Assembly: GCA_951813575.1 (NCBI GenBank)
Contig: OX638375.1
Location: 3,177,042-3,241,041, forward strand
DNA: 64,000 nt
Source of the DNA: Candidatus Binatia bacterium
GTDB taxonomy: Bacteria; Desulfobacterota; Binatia; UBA9968; JAJDTQ01
Direction: 5' to 3'
Shown: positions 34,416-43,625 of the stretch, in pieces
How the letters are laid out: each line of letters opens with the position of its first letter
Numbering within the stretch: the first letter of the stretch is position 1
The notes under the pieces: generated by a model
The model's database searches: none
What the model saw: only the letters and a program-made list of their open reading frames with translations
Told to the model about the DNA's origin: nothing
Program-made: the position numbers and the translations under genes

Positions 34416-35894
34416 ATGCATACCCTCGAACAGCTCTACAACAACTCCCTGGCGCTGCTGACGGACCTCTACCAGCTCACCATGGCCTACGCCTACTGGA
34501 AGTCGGGGACCGCGCAGAAGGAAGCGGTGTTCCATCTCTCCTTCCGCGAAAACCCCTACGACGGCGGGTTTGCCGTGGGTTGCGGGCTCGGGCACGTGGT
34601 CGGGGTGCTGACGCGTTTCGGGTTCGACACGAGCGATCTCGCGTACCTGTCGCAACTGCGGGGCAACGACGGGCAACCTCTGTTCGAGGACGCCTTCCTG
34701 GAGTACTTGCGGGACTGCCGCTTCGGCTGCGACGTGGATGCGATTCCCGAGGGGACGGTGGTGTTCCCCCACGAGCCGCTGGTGCGGATCCGGGGACCCA
34801 TCCTTCAGGGCCAGATCCTGGAGACCGTGCTGCTCAACATCATTTGCTTTCAGACGCTCATCGCCACCAAGGCGGCGCGGGTGTGCCAGTCCGCCCGGGG
34901 CGAGCCCGTGCTGGAGTTCGGGTTGAGGAGGGCGCAGGGGTTCGACGGCGCGCTGGCGGCGAGCCGGGCGGCCTACGTGGGCGGCTGCGCGGGGACCTCC
35001 AACGCCCTTGCCGGCAAGCTCTTCGACATCCCGGTGAAGGGCACCCACGCCCACAGTTGGGTGCTGTCCTTCGACGACGAGATGGAGGCCTTCGAGACCT
35101 ATGCCGACGCCATGCCCAACAACTGCCTCCTGCTGGTGGACACGTTCGATAGCCTGAACGGCGTCCGCAGGGCGGTGGAAATCGGCCGCAAGCTGCGGGA
35201 ACGGGGCCACGAGATGGTGGGCATCCGGCTGGACTCCGGCGACCTGGCCTTTCTCAGCATCGAGGCCCGCCAGATTCTGGACCAGGGCGGTTTTCCGGAC
35301 GCGGTCATCGTCGGCAGCAACGACCTCGACGAGCACGTGATCGCTTCGCTCAAGGAGGAGGGCGCCCGCATCAACGTCTGGGGCGTGGGCACCAAGCTCG
35401 CCACCGGCTACGACCAGCCAGCCCTGGGCGGCGTCTACAAGCTGTCGTGCGTGCGTTCCGAGGGCCATGAGTGGATCAACAAGGTGAAGCTCTCGGAGCA
35501 GGCCATCAAGGTGTCGACGCCGGGAATCCTCCAGGCGCGGCGGTTTCGCCAGGGAGACCGGTTCGTGGCGGACGCCATCTACGACGAGACCCTGGGCATC
35601 GCCGACGGCTGCACCATCGTCGACCCCATGAACATGACCCGCAGAAAGCACGTTTCCGGCGGCACCGGATTCGAGGACCTGCTGGTCCCGGTGTTCCGTC
35701 AAGGCGAGTTGGTTTACGAAGTGCCCTCGGTGCACGCGGCCAGGGAACGTGCCCAGGCCGAGCTGGCGGGTTTCCACAACAGCATCAAGCGCAGGGTGAA
35801 TCCGCACGAGTACCCGGTGGGCCTCGAAGCGCGGCTTCACGAGATGAAGACGCGGCTGGTGCTACAGGCCCGCGGGGTCAACGGCGCGGACTAG
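34416..35894 (+). CDS. pncB: Nicotinate phosphoribosyltransferase
   Basis: A 492-residue type of NAPRTase that makes nicotinate mononucleotide in NAD salvage. Motifs: [17 protein letters not shown] at the start, [20 protein letters not shown], the phosphohistidine region [15 protein letters not shown], and IRLDSGDLA with IVGSNDLDE in the phosphoribosyl barrel. [20 protein letters not shown] completes the site. It appears to be a single gene, with the MFS carrier gene 44 bp downstream; a nicotinate-related substrate for that carrier is possible but unproven. Confidence 0.95.
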   Translation: MHTLEQLYNNSLALLTDLYQLTMAYAYWKSGTAQKEAVFHLSFRENPYDGGFAVGCGLGHVVGVLTRFGFDTSDLAYLSQLRGNDGQPLFEDAFLEYLRDCRFGCDVDAIPEGTVVFPHEPLVRIRGPILQGQILETVLLNIICFQTLIATKAARVCQSARGEPVLEFGLRRAQGFDGALAASRAAYVGGCAGTSNALAGKLFDIPVKGTHAHSWVLSFDDEMEAFETYADAMPNNCLLLVDTFDSLNGVRRAVEIGRKLRERGHEMVGIRLDSGDLAFLSIEARQILDQGGFPDAVIVGSNDLDEHVIASLKEEGARINVWGVGTKLATGYDQPALGGVYKLSCVRSEGHEWINKVKLSEQAIKVSTPGILQARRFRQGDRFVADAIYDETLGIADGCTIVDPMNMTRRKHVSGGTGFEDLLVPVFRQGELVYEVPSVHAARERAQAELAGFHNSIKRRVNPHEYPVGLEARLHEMKTRLVLQARGVNGAD

Positions 35895-35938
35895 GCGCGG
35901 ACGCCGCCCCTTTTGCGATTCCTGAATCAGGGCGCTCT

Positions 35939-37150
35939 ATGAACACGCTTGCATCGCTTCGCGCAATGGCTGTCCAGGGAGGCCGGCGGCGCCTCAGGCT
36001 CCTGGGTTTCATCACCCTGGCGCACGTCGCCATCCACTGGTTCATGCAGATCCTGCCCGTGCTCGGGCCGACCCTCAAGTCGAACGTGGGCCTCAACGAC
36101 GTGCAGCTCGGCGGTCTCGCCTCCATGCGGATGTTCGCCCAGGCCGCGCTGGACGTGCCGTCGGGAATGCTTGCGGATACCTGGGTCCGCCAGCGCGCCC
36201 TCATCGTGACCTCGTCGCTGGTGTGCATGGGGCTTTGCTACTGGGTGTTCGGGGCCCTGTCCGGCTACGGGTGGTGGCTGCTTGCCGTCGCGCTCCTGGC
36301 CGCGGGGACCACGCTGTTTCATCCGGCGTCGGTGGCCTCGCTGTCGAACCAGTTCCCGGAGAGCCGGGCCACGGCCATCGGGATCTACGGCATGGGCGCC
36401 ACCCTGGGCAACACGTTGACCCCGCCGGCCATGGGTCTCCTGCTGGAGAACTTCGCGTGGCAACGGGTGATGGAGAGCCAGTTCCTGGTGGGGCTCGCGG
36501 CGGCGGGGGTGGTGTGGCTCTATGCCGCGCGCATGTTCGAGGGGGACGAGGTCCCAACGAAGAAGCCGCGGCCGTTTCAGGAGATCAAGGAGCTGGCGCG
36601 GAATCCCGTGGTGCTGGTGCTGATGCTGGTCCGAAGCTTCAACCAGATCGCGCGGCAGGTGACCATGACGTTCCTGCCCATCTACCTCGTGGAGTACCTG
36701 GGTTACGCCGATTTCGGGATGGGCGTTTATCTCATGATCATGAGCGTGTCGGGTCTGGTGGCCCAGTCGGTGATGGGGGTCCTGTCGGACCGGCTGGGGC
36801 GCAAGGCGGTGCTGGCGCCTTCGTTGCTACTCCTCGGGCTGGTGTACTTCCTTCTGCAATGGGCGGCGGCGGGAGTGGCGCTGGCGATCGTGGTGGTCGC
36901 CATCGGGTTTCTCTTCTATACGGTGGCCAACGTGACCACGGCTGCGGCCCTCGACGTGGCGGGGAAGGGCAGCCAGGCCTCCTCCTTCGGGCTGGTGTCC
37001 CTGGGCACCCACATTTTGGTGGTGCCCGCGCCCACGCTGGCGGGATATCTCATCGGACGTTTCGGCATCATGGCGGCGTTCTTCTTCCCCGGCGTCTGCC
37101 TGCTGGTGGGTGCGTGCTTCGTGTTCCCCCTGAGGTTCCCAAGGGACTGA
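35939..37150 (+). CDS. MFS transporter
   Basis: A 403-residue carrier with about 12 hydrophobic helices. The region between helices 2 and 3 shows the variant D-x-x-V-R-Q-R loop (LADTWVRQRALI), and the second half has the clearer GVLSDRLGRKAVLAPSLL motif. The motif YGMGATLGNTLTPPAMG is reminiscent of fosmidomycin-resistance-type or anion-like carriers. The central cytoplasmic loop is basic (near residues 203-215). ATG 35939 is the first start after the pncB stop. Substrate unknown. Confidence 0.88.
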   Translation: MNTLASLRAMAVQGGRRRLRLLGFITLAHVAIHWFMQILPVLGPTLKSNVGLNDVQLGGLASMRMFAQAALDVPSGMLADTWVRQRALIVTSSLVCMGLCYWVFGALSGYGWWLLAVALLAAGTTLFHPASVASLSNQFPESRATAIGIYGMGATLGNTLTPPAMGLLLENFAWQRVMESQFLVGLAAAGVVWLYAARMFEGDEVPTKKPRPFQEIKELARNPVVLVLMLVRSFNQIARQVTMTFLPIYLVEYLGYADFGMGVYLMIMSVSGLVAQSVMGVLSDRLGRKAVLAPSLLLLGLVYFLLQWAAAGVALAIVVVAIGFLFYTVANVTTAAALDVAGKGSQASSFGLVSLGTHILVVPAPTLAGYLIGRFGIMAAFFFPGVCLLVGACFVFPLRFPRD

Positions 37151-37271
37151 GCCGCGGAGTGAAGGGGAGAGACCCTTCTTCCATTGAGCCACGGCAGCCG
37201 CGGCAGTTGACGCCACCGGCGCCCCGGTGTTAGGCACCAAGACTGAATACTGACCACGCGGGAGGTTTGAC

Positions 37272-38336
37272 ATGAACGACATTTCCGTCGTCGACGCCGA
37301 CGGCCATCTGATCGAATCCATACCCGAGATGGCGGAGTACATGGTAGCCGAAGCCAGGGACTACGCGTTGAATCCGCCCCGGAACCGAGCCGGAGTGTTT
37401 CCCTCCATCGACGGCATGCACTACCCGGAGACCGAGGAAATGACCGCGGAGAACCGCATCAACCCGGTCAGAGCCAGTGACGGCCGGCCGGGTTCCGGCG
37501 AGGACATCTTCGAGTTCGTGAAGAAAGCGGAGATCGCGGACTCGGTGCTGTACGCCACCGAGGGTCTGTCCCTGGGCTTCATCCAGCAGCCCAGCTACGC
37601 GGTCAAGGTGTGCCGCGGCTACAACGACTACGTCACCGAGCGGTACCGGGGCATCAGCAAGCGGCTGCACCCCATCGCGCTGCTGCCCATGCAGGACCCC
37701 AAGGCCGCGGCTGCGGAACTGCGCCGGTGCGTGAAGGAGCTGGGGCTGTTGGGCGGCATGCTCCCCTCCACAGGACTGGATCTCCACCTGGGCCACGAGT
37801 TCTACGCACCCGTCTACGAGGAAGCCGCGGAACTCGGCTGCGTGCTGGGCATTCACGGCGGTTCCAACCGCGGCGTGGGCCTGGACTCGTTCAGCAGCCG
37901 GTTGGGCTCGCGGCTGCTGCACCACCCGATGCCGCTGATGATCGCGCTGGTCTCGTTCATCTACCACGGCTGGTTCGACCGCTATCCGACTCTCAAGGTG
38001 GCGTTCCTGGAAGGGGGATGCGCGTGGCTCACCTGCATCGCCGACCGCATGGAACGGGATGCCGAGTTGGAAGGGCTTTCGTGCAAGCCGCTGCCCGAAT
38101 ACATCGCCAGCGGCCAGATCCTCATCGGCTGCGAGGGCAACGACGCCAGCCTGCCGTACCTCGCCGGGCGCGTCGGCATCGAGCCGTTCGCCTACTCCTC
38201 GGACTATCCTCACGAGGTGGACCTGCCCGCGGCCCGGAAGATGATCGAGGAGACGCGGAACCACGCGGAGCTTTCGGAGGAGCACAAGGCCGCCGTGCTG
38301 GGGACCAACGCGCGCCGCTTCTACGGACTCAATTGA
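37272..38336 (+). CDS. Amidohydrolase-family (ACMSD-like) metal-dependent hydrolase
   Basis: 354 residues, amidohydrolase-2 type TIM barrel. The N-terminal VVDADGHLIES replaces the usual H-x-H by D-G-H, as in the subgroup of large uncultured-bacterium families. Other ligands are His in LGIHGGSN, and the distal Asp in YSSDYPHEVD. HHPMPLMIALVSFIYHGWFDRYP and AFLEGGCAWL are typical. Members decarboxylate or hydrolyse aromatic or cyclic acids. A strong GGGAGG site precedes the ATG. The ABC exporter genes follow 22 bp later, possibly cotranscribed. Confidence 0.87.
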   Translation: MNDISVVDADGHLIESIPEMAEYMVAEARDYALNPPRNRAGVFPSIDGMHYPETEEMTAENRINPVRASDGRPGSGEDIFEFVKKAEIADSVLYATEGLSLGFIQQPSYAVKVCRGYNDYVTERYRGISKRLHPIALLPMQDPKAAAAELRRCVKELGLLGGMLPSTGLDLHLGHEFYAPVYEEAAELGCVLGIHGGSNRGVGLDSFSSRLGSRLLHHPMPLMIALVSFIYHGWFDRYPTLKVAFLEGGCAWLTCIADRMERDAELEGLSCKPLPEYIASGQILIGCEGNDASLPYLAGRVGIEPFAYSSDYPHEVDLPAARKMIEETRNHAELSEEHKAAVLGTNARRFYGLN

Positions 38337-38357
38337 TGTCTCCACCGGCCGCCGCGC

Positions 38358-39281
38358 GTGATCGTTGAAGTCTCCGGCGTCACCAAGCGCTTCGGCGAGC
38401 GGGTGGCGGTGGACAAGCTCACCCTGAACGTCCCGCAGGGTGTCTGCTTCGGCTTGCTGGGCCCCAACGGGGCCGGCAAGACCACGACGCTCCGCATGAT
38501 CTACGGCGTCACCCTGCCCACCACCGGCCAGGTCCGCGTGTTCGGCATGGAGGTGTCGCGCAACGTGCGCGCGGTGCGCCGGCGGCTGGGCGTTACGCTG
38601 CAGCAGAACGTCCTCATCGAGACCCTGTCGCCGCGGGCCAACCTCAACATCTTCGGACGCTACCACCTCATGGACGGCGCGGGGCTGGCGCAACGAGTCG
38701 AAGAGCTCATCGACTTCATGGAGCTGCGCTCCCACGCGGACGTGCCGGTGGACAAGCTCTCCGGCGGCTACCAGCGCCGGCTGGCCATCGCCCTGTCGTT
38801 GATGAACCGCCCGGAACTGCTGATCCTGGATGAGCCCACCACCGGGCTCGACCCGGCGGTGCGGCTGGCCCTGTGGTCCCGGGTGCGCGAGCTTCGCAGC
38901 CAGGGCGCCACCGTCCTCCTCACCACCCACTACATGGACGAGGCCCAGCGGCTGTGCGACACCGTCGCCATCATGTCCAACGGCGACATCATGGCCCAGG
39001 GCGCGCCGGAAGATCTCATCGAGCGCCACCTGGCCCGGCAGGCGGTGGAGATCGAGGCAACCCCGGCGCAGGAGCAAGGGCTGCTGCATGGTCTGGGCGT
39101 GAGCCCGCCGCGATGCCGGCTGGGGAACCGCGTCATGGTTTACCTGGACGACCCCGCCGCGCTGTTGGACCGGATCAGGCGCCTTTCCGGGATCGGCGCC
39201 CGCGCCATGGCGGTGCGCCCCACCGACCTGGAGGACGTTTTCCTGTTCCTCACCGGCACCAGCCTCGAGGACAACCCGTGA
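38358..39281 (+). CDS. ABC transporter ATP-binding protein (ABC-2 exporter type)
   Basis: 307 residues. Walker A GPNGAGKTTTLRM near residue 38, Q-loop in TLQQNVLIETLSPRANL, signature LSGGYQRRLAIALSL, Walker B ELLILDEPTTGLDPAV and the switch His in LLTTHYMDEAQRLCD. The C-terminal extension resembles NodI/DrrA-type proteins. GTG start. It overlaps the permease gene by four bases, so both are one unit exporting an unknown drug, polysaccharide or lipid. Confidence 0.93.
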   Translation: MIVEVSGVTKRFGERVAVDKLTLNVPQGVCFGLLGPNGAGKTTTLRMIYGVTLPTTGQVRVFGMEVSRNVRAVRRRLGVTLQQNVLIETLSPRANLNIFGRYHLMDGAGLAQRVEELIDFMELRSHADVPVDKLSGGYQRRLAIALSLMNRPELLILDEPTTGLDPAVRLALWSRVRELRSQGATVLLTTHYMDEAQRLCDTVAIMSNGDIMAQGAPEDLIERHLARQAVEIEATPAQEQGLLHGLGVSPPRCRLGNRVMVYLDDPAALLDRIRRLSGIGARAMAVRPTDLEDVFLFLTGTSLEDNP

Positions 39282-40045
39282 CCCTGTCCTGGCGGCACGC
39301 GCTGGCGGTGTGGCGCCGCAACGCCACCATGTACCGCCGCACCTGGAGCTGGAACATCCTGCCCAACTTCTTCGAGCCGGTGCTCTACCTGGTGTCCCTC
39401 GGCGTGGGCCTCGGCGCCTACATCACCACCATGGGCGGCACCTCCTACATCCAGTTCCTGGCGCCGGGGCTCGTGTGCGTCGCCGCCATGAACGGCGCGA
39501 GCTTCGAGGTGACCTACAACGTCTACGTGCGCATGAACATCGAGAAGGCCTACGATGCCATGCTGACCACGCCCATACAGCCCGTGGACGTGGTGGCCGG
39601 CGAGCTGCTGTGGTCCATGACCCGGTCGTGCGTCTACGGCCTGTGCTTCGCCCTCGTGGTGGCCGTGGCCGGGCTGGCGCCGCTGCCCCAGGCCCTCTGG
39701 GTGCTGCCGGTGATCCCCCTGACGGGCCTGCTCTTCTCCGCCATCGGGCTGGCCTTCACCCTGCGCATCGCCACCATCGAGCTCTACAGCTTCTACTTCA
39801 CCCTGTTCCTCACGCCCCTGTTCCTCTTCTCGTCCGTGTTCTTCCCCCTGGAGGAACGTCTGTCGGCGTCCTGGCTCTGGGTCGCCGAGTGCCTGCCGCT
39901 GCTCCACCCCGTGCGGCTGGCCCGCGCCGCGTTCTTCGGCCCGGCCTCGCCCGCGCTACTCTGGGACGTGTTCTACATCCTGGGCCTCTCCACCGTCCTG
40001 GTGGCGTACGCCGTGCGTCTCATGCGGCGCAAACTGACCCTGTGA
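39278..40045 (+). CDS. ABC-2 type transporter permease (NodJ/DrrB-like)
   Basis: 255 residues with about six transmembrane helices, the size of NodJ-type permeases. The segment FFEPVLYLVSLGVGLGAYI and LFLTPLFLFSSVFFPLE (near residue 180) are the conserved ABC-2 blocks. GTG 39278 overlaps the ATPase stop (GTGA), a classical coupled pair. NodIJ exports lipo-chitooligosaccharides in rhizobia; here the cargo is unknown. Confidence 0.9.
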   Translation: MTLSWRHALAVWRRNATMYRRTWSWNILPNFFEPVLYLVSLGVGLGAYITTMGGTSYIQFLAPGLVCVAAMNGASFEVTYNVYVRMNIEKAYDAMLTTPIQPVDVVAGELLWSMTRSCVYGLCFALVVAVAGLAPLPQALWVLPVIPLTGLLFSAIGLAFTLRIATIELYSFYFTLFLTPLFLFSSVFFPLEERLSASWLWVAECLPLLHPVRLARAAFFGPASPALLWDVFYILGLSTVLVAYAVRLMRRKLTL

Positions 40046-40110
40046 GCCCGCAGAGGAGCCATCCGGCAGAGGGGTCATCCCGCAGAGGAGTCATCCCCGC
40101 CGGCAGAACG

Positions 40111-40156
40111 TCATCCCGACCGCCCCAACAATGTCATCCCGACCGCCCCAACAATG
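40111..40156. repeat. Two perfect 23-bp tandem units
   Basis: The 23-bp unit starting TCATCCCGACCGCCCCAACA is repeated exactly at 40111-40133 and 40134-40156 and runs into the related TCATCCCGGACTTG repeat. This begins a 376-bp gap (40046-40421) with no gene. Confidence 0.85.
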
Positions 40157-40304
40157 TCATCCCGGACTTGATCCGGGATCCAGGAAGGGTGGGGCGGGGA
40201 AGACAGACGGAGCGGCACGAGGCGGCGGCAAGGAACGGGGCAAAGGCTTTGGAACTGGGCCGCCGGCGGTTCGATGCCTGGATCCCGGGTCAAGCCCGGG
40301 ATGA
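40157..40304. repeat. Inverted pair of 28-bp TCATCCCGGACTTGATCCGGGATCCAGG-type repeats
   Basis: The left copy (40157-40184, TCATCCCGGACTTGATCCGG start) and the right inverted copy (40277-40304, CCTGGATCCCGGGTCAAGCC start) flank 92 bp. Each is itself near-palindromic. This repeat family is widespread between bacterial genes; paired and inverted, it resembles a REP-type or MITE-like unit without coding capacity. Confidence 0.7.
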
Positions 40305-40400
40305 CGGAGAGGTGGCCCGTGAGCCGGAGAGGTGGCCCGTGAGCCGGAGAGGTGCTCGTGAGCCGGAGAGGTGGCTCGTAAGACGGCAGAGGTGCTCGTG
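40305..40400. repeat. Degenerate tandem repeat, about five 19-20 bp units
   Basis: The motif GAGAGGTGGCCCGTGAGCCG recurs with changes (GGTGGCCCGT, GGTGCTCGT, GGTGGCTCGT, GGTGCTCGT) up to the end of the PerM gene. Units lack spacers and drift in sequence, so this is slippage rather than CRISPR. Confidence 0.65.
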
Positions 40401-40421
40401 ACGGGGAGGAGCGGAGGGCCC

Positions 40422-41489
40422 TCAGCCGTTGCCGGCTCCTCGATAGAGGGTGGAGTCCTTGTAGCGCCCGATGAAGAAGCGGGTGAGGACCCCGATAGCG
40501 GCGGTGGCGGGCACCGACAGCAGCAGTCCGACGAAGCCGAAGAGGGCGCCGCCGGCGAACAGGCCGAAGATCAGCCACAGGGGATGGACGGCGATGCGGC
40601 TGCCCATGACCCGGGGCGTCAGCACGTAGTCGGCCAGCAACTGCCCCACGAGGAAGATCCCCAGGACCAGGGCGATCCGGATCCATTCCGGCCAGAACTG
40701 GAGGCAGGCGACCCCGACGGACGCCACCAGCCCGAAGATCGTGCCCACGTACGGGATGAAGGACAGGGCGCCGGTGGCGAGTCCGATGGTGAGACCGTAG
40801 TCGAGACCCGCCAGCGAAAGGGCGACGCCGTAGAAGGCCGCCAGCGCGGCGCAGATGATGACGGAGCCGTGGAGAAACCCCTTGAGCACCACGTCGATGT
40901 CCCGCATGATGCCGCGCACCGTGTCGGCGTGGTCCCGGGGCAGCCAGTCGTCCACGGTGGCGACGATGCCGGGCCACTGCCGCAGCAGGTAGAAGGTGGT
41001 GAGGGGGGTGATGGTGAGCAGGGTGGCGATGTTGACCACCGCGGCGCCGCCGCTCGCCAGGCTCTGGAACAACCCCAGTCCCAGCTTGGTGAACCGCTGC
41101 AGGTTCCCCGCCATGGTCTGGTGCAGCCCCTCGGGCTGGTCGGCGCCGATGGCGTTCAGGGCCCGGGCGAGGAGCGGCCCCACGGCCTGGACGAGCCGGG
41201 AGACCAAAGCCGGGAGCCGCTGGAGCAGGTCCGCGCCCTGCTCGGCCACCGGCGGGATGAGCAGCAACAGCACCAGCAGTCCGGCGCCGAAGAAGCCGGC
41301 GCCGATGAGCACGGTGGCCGTGGTCCGTGAGCAGCCGCGCCGTTCCAGCCGGGTGGCGGCCGGGTCCAGTGCGTAGGCGAGGGCGATGCCCAGGACGAAG
41401 GGAAGCAGGATGACGCTCAGGAGCCAGACCAGCAGCAACGCTACCGCCAGCACCAGGAGCCAGAACCATGCCTGTGTGCGCGCGTTCAT
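40422..41489 (-). CDS. AI-2E / PerM family permease
   Basis: A 355-residue membrane protein with about eight hydrophobic helices in the AI-2E family pattern: LPFVLGIALAYALDPAATRLERRG near the start (the family's P-x3-A-x2-L-P motif) and LIPYVGTI-like SFIPYVGTIFGLVAS, with LVGQLLADYVLTPRVMGSRI and LFGFVGLLLSVPATAAIGVL. Some members export autoinducer-2, others act as Na+/H+ antiporters or are of unknown role. ATG at 41489. Its 3' end abuts the repeats at 40.1-40.4 kb. Confidence 0.9.
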   Translation of the reverse strand: MNARTQAWFWLLVLAVALLLVWLLSVILLPFVLGIALAYALDPAATRLERRGCSRTTATVLIGAGFFGAGLLVLLLLIPPVAEQGADLLQRLPALVSRLVQAVGPLLARALNAIGADQPEGLHQTMAGNLQRFTKLGLGLFQSLASGGAAVVNIATLLTITPLTTFYLLRQWPGIVATVDDWLPRDHADTVRGIMRDIDVVLKGFLHGSVIICAALAAFYGVALSLAGLDYGLTIGLATGALSFIPYVGTIFGLVASVGVACLQFWPEWIRIALVLGIFLVGQLLADYVLTPRVMGSRIAVHPLWLIFGLFAGGALFGFVGLLLSVPATAAIGVLTRFFIGRYKDSTLYRGAGNG

Positions 41490-41551
41490 GAATCAGTGGC
41501 TTGTCCGGTCGATTCCGGTGCGGATTCAGCGATCCGCGTTGCCCTTCCGGC

Positions 41552-41581
41552 GTGCGCGGCGGGTTTGAAAGCCGCCCGTAC
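41552..41581. repeat. Dispersed palindrome, copy between PerM and SLOG genes
   Basis: GTGCGCGGCGGGTTTGAAAG followed by CCGCCCGTAC; a GC hairpin of the family seen at 6783 and 24731. It ends just before the stop of the SLOG gene. Confidence 0.5.
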
Positions 41582-41583
41582 AG

Positions 41584-42126
41584 TCACCCCGGCTCGCGGA
41601 TCCCGAGCCCCTTGGCGCCGCAGAACCGCACCACCTCGCGTTCCAGTGCCTCGATGTTGTCGCAGTTGACGATCACGGACGAATCACGGTGATCGAGCAC
41701 CCCCCCGGCGAGCCGGTCGGACCAGCCGCCGGAGCCCTGCAGGACGTAGATCGGGCGTCCATGGATCCAAGCAAAGCACAGTTCGGAGAGGGTGCCGGCG
41801 CCGCCGCCGACCGCGACGATGAAGTCGCCCGCCAGCGCCGTCAGGACGTTCCGGGCGTGGCCCAGGCCGGTGGGGATGACCACGTCGCACCATTCGTTGG
41901 CGGCGGCCGCTTGGCTGCCGGGGGTGATCCCCACGGTGAGGCCGCCGGCCCGGGCGGCTCCCCGGGAGGCCGCTTCCATGACGCCGCCCCGGCCGCCCGT
42001 GATCAGGGTGATGCCGAGCCGCCCGAGCATCTCGCCGGCGTCCTCGGCCAGCGCCAGGTTGTCGTAGGAGGCGTCCGAGTCCCCCACCAGCGCGGCCTGG
42101 GCAAAGCGTGCGGGGCCGGGAGTCAC
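41584..42126 (-). CDS. SLOG/LOG-like protein (TIGR00725 family)
   Basis: 180 residues with a Rossmann-like LOG fold: ITLITGGRGGVMEAASRGA (nucleotide-binding PGGxGTxxE family start), IVAVGGGAGTLSELCFAW with the conserved G-G-x-G-T-x-x-E signature, and RPIYVLQG. LOG proteins hydrolyse nucleotide monophosphates in cytokinin synthesis; the TIGR00725 branch has no known role. GTG start with GGGAGG upstream. It lies 18 bp downstream of ubiD on the same strand, probably in that operon. Confidence 0.85.
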   Translation of the reverse strand: MTPGPARFAQAALVGDSDASYDNLALAEDAGEMLGRLGITLITGGRGGVMEAASRGAARAGGLTVGITPGSQAAAANEWCDVVIPTGLGHARNVLTALAGDFIVAVGGGAGTLSELCFAWIHGRPIYVLQGSGGWSDRLAGGVLDHRDSSVIVNCDNIEALEREVVRFCGAKGLGIREPG

Positions 42127-42144
42127 GTGTTCGTCCGGCCTCCC

Positions 42145-43611
42145 TCAATCCAGCAGATAGCCGAATTTCTCATGGGCCTTCCGGACCACCTCCGGGCTCG
42201 GCGCGTTGACCTTGGGATACTTGTCGAACCACTCGAAGGGCCGGCAGGCGTCGACGACGACGCGGGAGTTGGTGATGTCTTGGGTCTTGCGCTGATCCGG
42301 CGTCACCCGCGGGTCGGCGGGAGAGGTGCGCATCTTGCGCAGGATCTCGATGGAGGTCTCGGGATCGCAGCGGGTGAGCATGGCCCAGATCAACTGGTCG
42401 AGGTTGGAGACGTCGATGTCGTCGTCCACCACGATGACGAACTTGCAGCCGTACACCACCGAGCCGCAGGTGGAGGCCAGCGTGCCGGCCTGCCGGGCGT
42501 GGCCGGGATAGCGCTGCTTGATGCCGATGCCGTGCAGCAGGCGCGAGGCGCCGACCTCGTGGCACCACACCTGGGTGACGTCGGGAACGCCGGCGCTGGC
42601 CAGCTCGTGCTTGAGCATGGCCGAGCGCATGATGGCGCGGTAGCGCGCCATCTCGTCGGAACCGGCCCCCAGCGGCGGCACGCCGAGGATGATGGGATCG
42701 TTGCGGTGGTAGATGGCGCGGATGTCCAGGGTCGGCTGCTCGCTGGCGCCGCCGGCATAGTAGCCGGTCCACTCGCCGAACGGCCCCTCCACCGCGCGTT
42801 GGTCCTGGGTCAGGAAGCCTTCCAGCACGATCTCGGCGTTGGCGGGGATGGGCAGCCCCGTGACCTTTCCGCGCACCACCTCCACGGGGGTGCCGCGCAG
42901 GCCGCCCACCACGTCGAACTCGCACACGCCGTAGGGGAACTCCGTGCCCCCCACGAAGAACGACATGGGGTCGCTGCCCACCACCAGGGCCACGGGCATG
43001 GGCTGTCCCTTGTCGAAGTACTTCTTGCGGTGCATGTAGGCGTGCTTGCCGGGAACGAACAGCAGGCTCACCGACTTCTTGTCCTGCACCATGGCCCGGT
43101 AGGTGCCGACGTTGATCCAGCGTTCCTCCGGGTCGATGGTGACGCAGAAGCAGCCGGTGCCGATGTAGCGGCCGCCGTCGTCCGCGTGCCACTTGGGGGT
43201 GGGAAAGCGGGTAACGTCGATGTCGTCGCCGGTGAGGACGTTCTCGAATACCGGCCCGTCGTCCACCACCACGTGGGGCAGCCGCCGCTGCACCTTGATG
43301 TAGTGGTCGAAGAAGGCCTGGCTGAGCTCCTGTTTGGTGAGGTGTTCCGGAAATCCCAGCGTCATGTTCCGGCGTTTGCCGGCAAAGGCGTTGATGAGGA
43401 CGCGGAACCCTTTGGGGCAGCCGGGGACCTCGTCGAACAGCACCGCCGGACCGTCGTCCACCCGGATGACCGCGTCGGCTGCCAGCCCGATGTCCTCTTC
43501 CCAACTCGCGCCGGTGACGGTGCGGAGCTCGCCCAGGGCGTCGGCCCGGGCCATCCATTCGCGGAGGTCGTGGTAGGGGAGCCTGGCTTCGATGTCTGCG
43601 GGTGTGGTCAT
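42145..43611 (-). CDS. UbiD-family prenylated-FMN decarboxylase
   Basis: A 488-residue UbiD-like (de)carboxylase. It has the INVGTYRAMVQDKKSVSL segment that binds prFMN phosphate and metal, and VEGPFGEWTGYYAGG holding glutamates of the E-R-E catalytic set. The block VVYGCKFVIVVDDDIDVSNLD matches the family's C-terminal oligomerisation part. Substrates range from aromatic acids to acrylic acids and are not predictable here. It follows the IspH-like gene by 14 bp. No UbiX gene, which makes the cofactor, is in the window. Confidence 0.92.
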   Translation of the reverse strand: MTTPADIEARLPYHDLREWMARADALGELRTVTGASWEEDIGLAADAVIRVDDGPAVLFDEVPGCPKGFRVLINAFAGKRRNMTLGFPEHLTKQELSQAFFDHYIKVQRRLPHVVVDDGPVFENVLTGDDIDVTRFPTPKWHADDGGRYIGTGCFCVTIDPEERWINVGTYRAMVQDKKSVSLLFVPGKHAYMHRKKYFDKGQPMPVALVVGSDPMSFFVGGTEFPYGVCEFDVVGGLRGTPVEVVRGKVTGLPIPANAEIVLEGFLTQDQRAVEGPFGEWTGYYAGGASEQPTLDIRAIYHRNDPIILGVPPLGAGSDEMARYRAIMRSAMLKHELASAGVPDVTQVWCHEVGASRLLHGIGIKQRYPGHARQAGTLASTCGSVVYGCKFVIVVDDDIDVSNLDQLIWAMLTRCDPETSIEILRKMRTSPADPRVTPDQRKTQDITNSRVVVDACRPFEWFDKYPKVNAPSPEVVRKAHEKFGYLLD

Positions 43612-43625
43612 GGGTTTGTTTCCGA

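Noticed and set aside
41490..41560. tRNA-like sequence (GGTCGATTCCGG)
   Set aside because: It does not fold into a cloverleaf with paired acceptor ends; no tRNA was found anywhere in the window.
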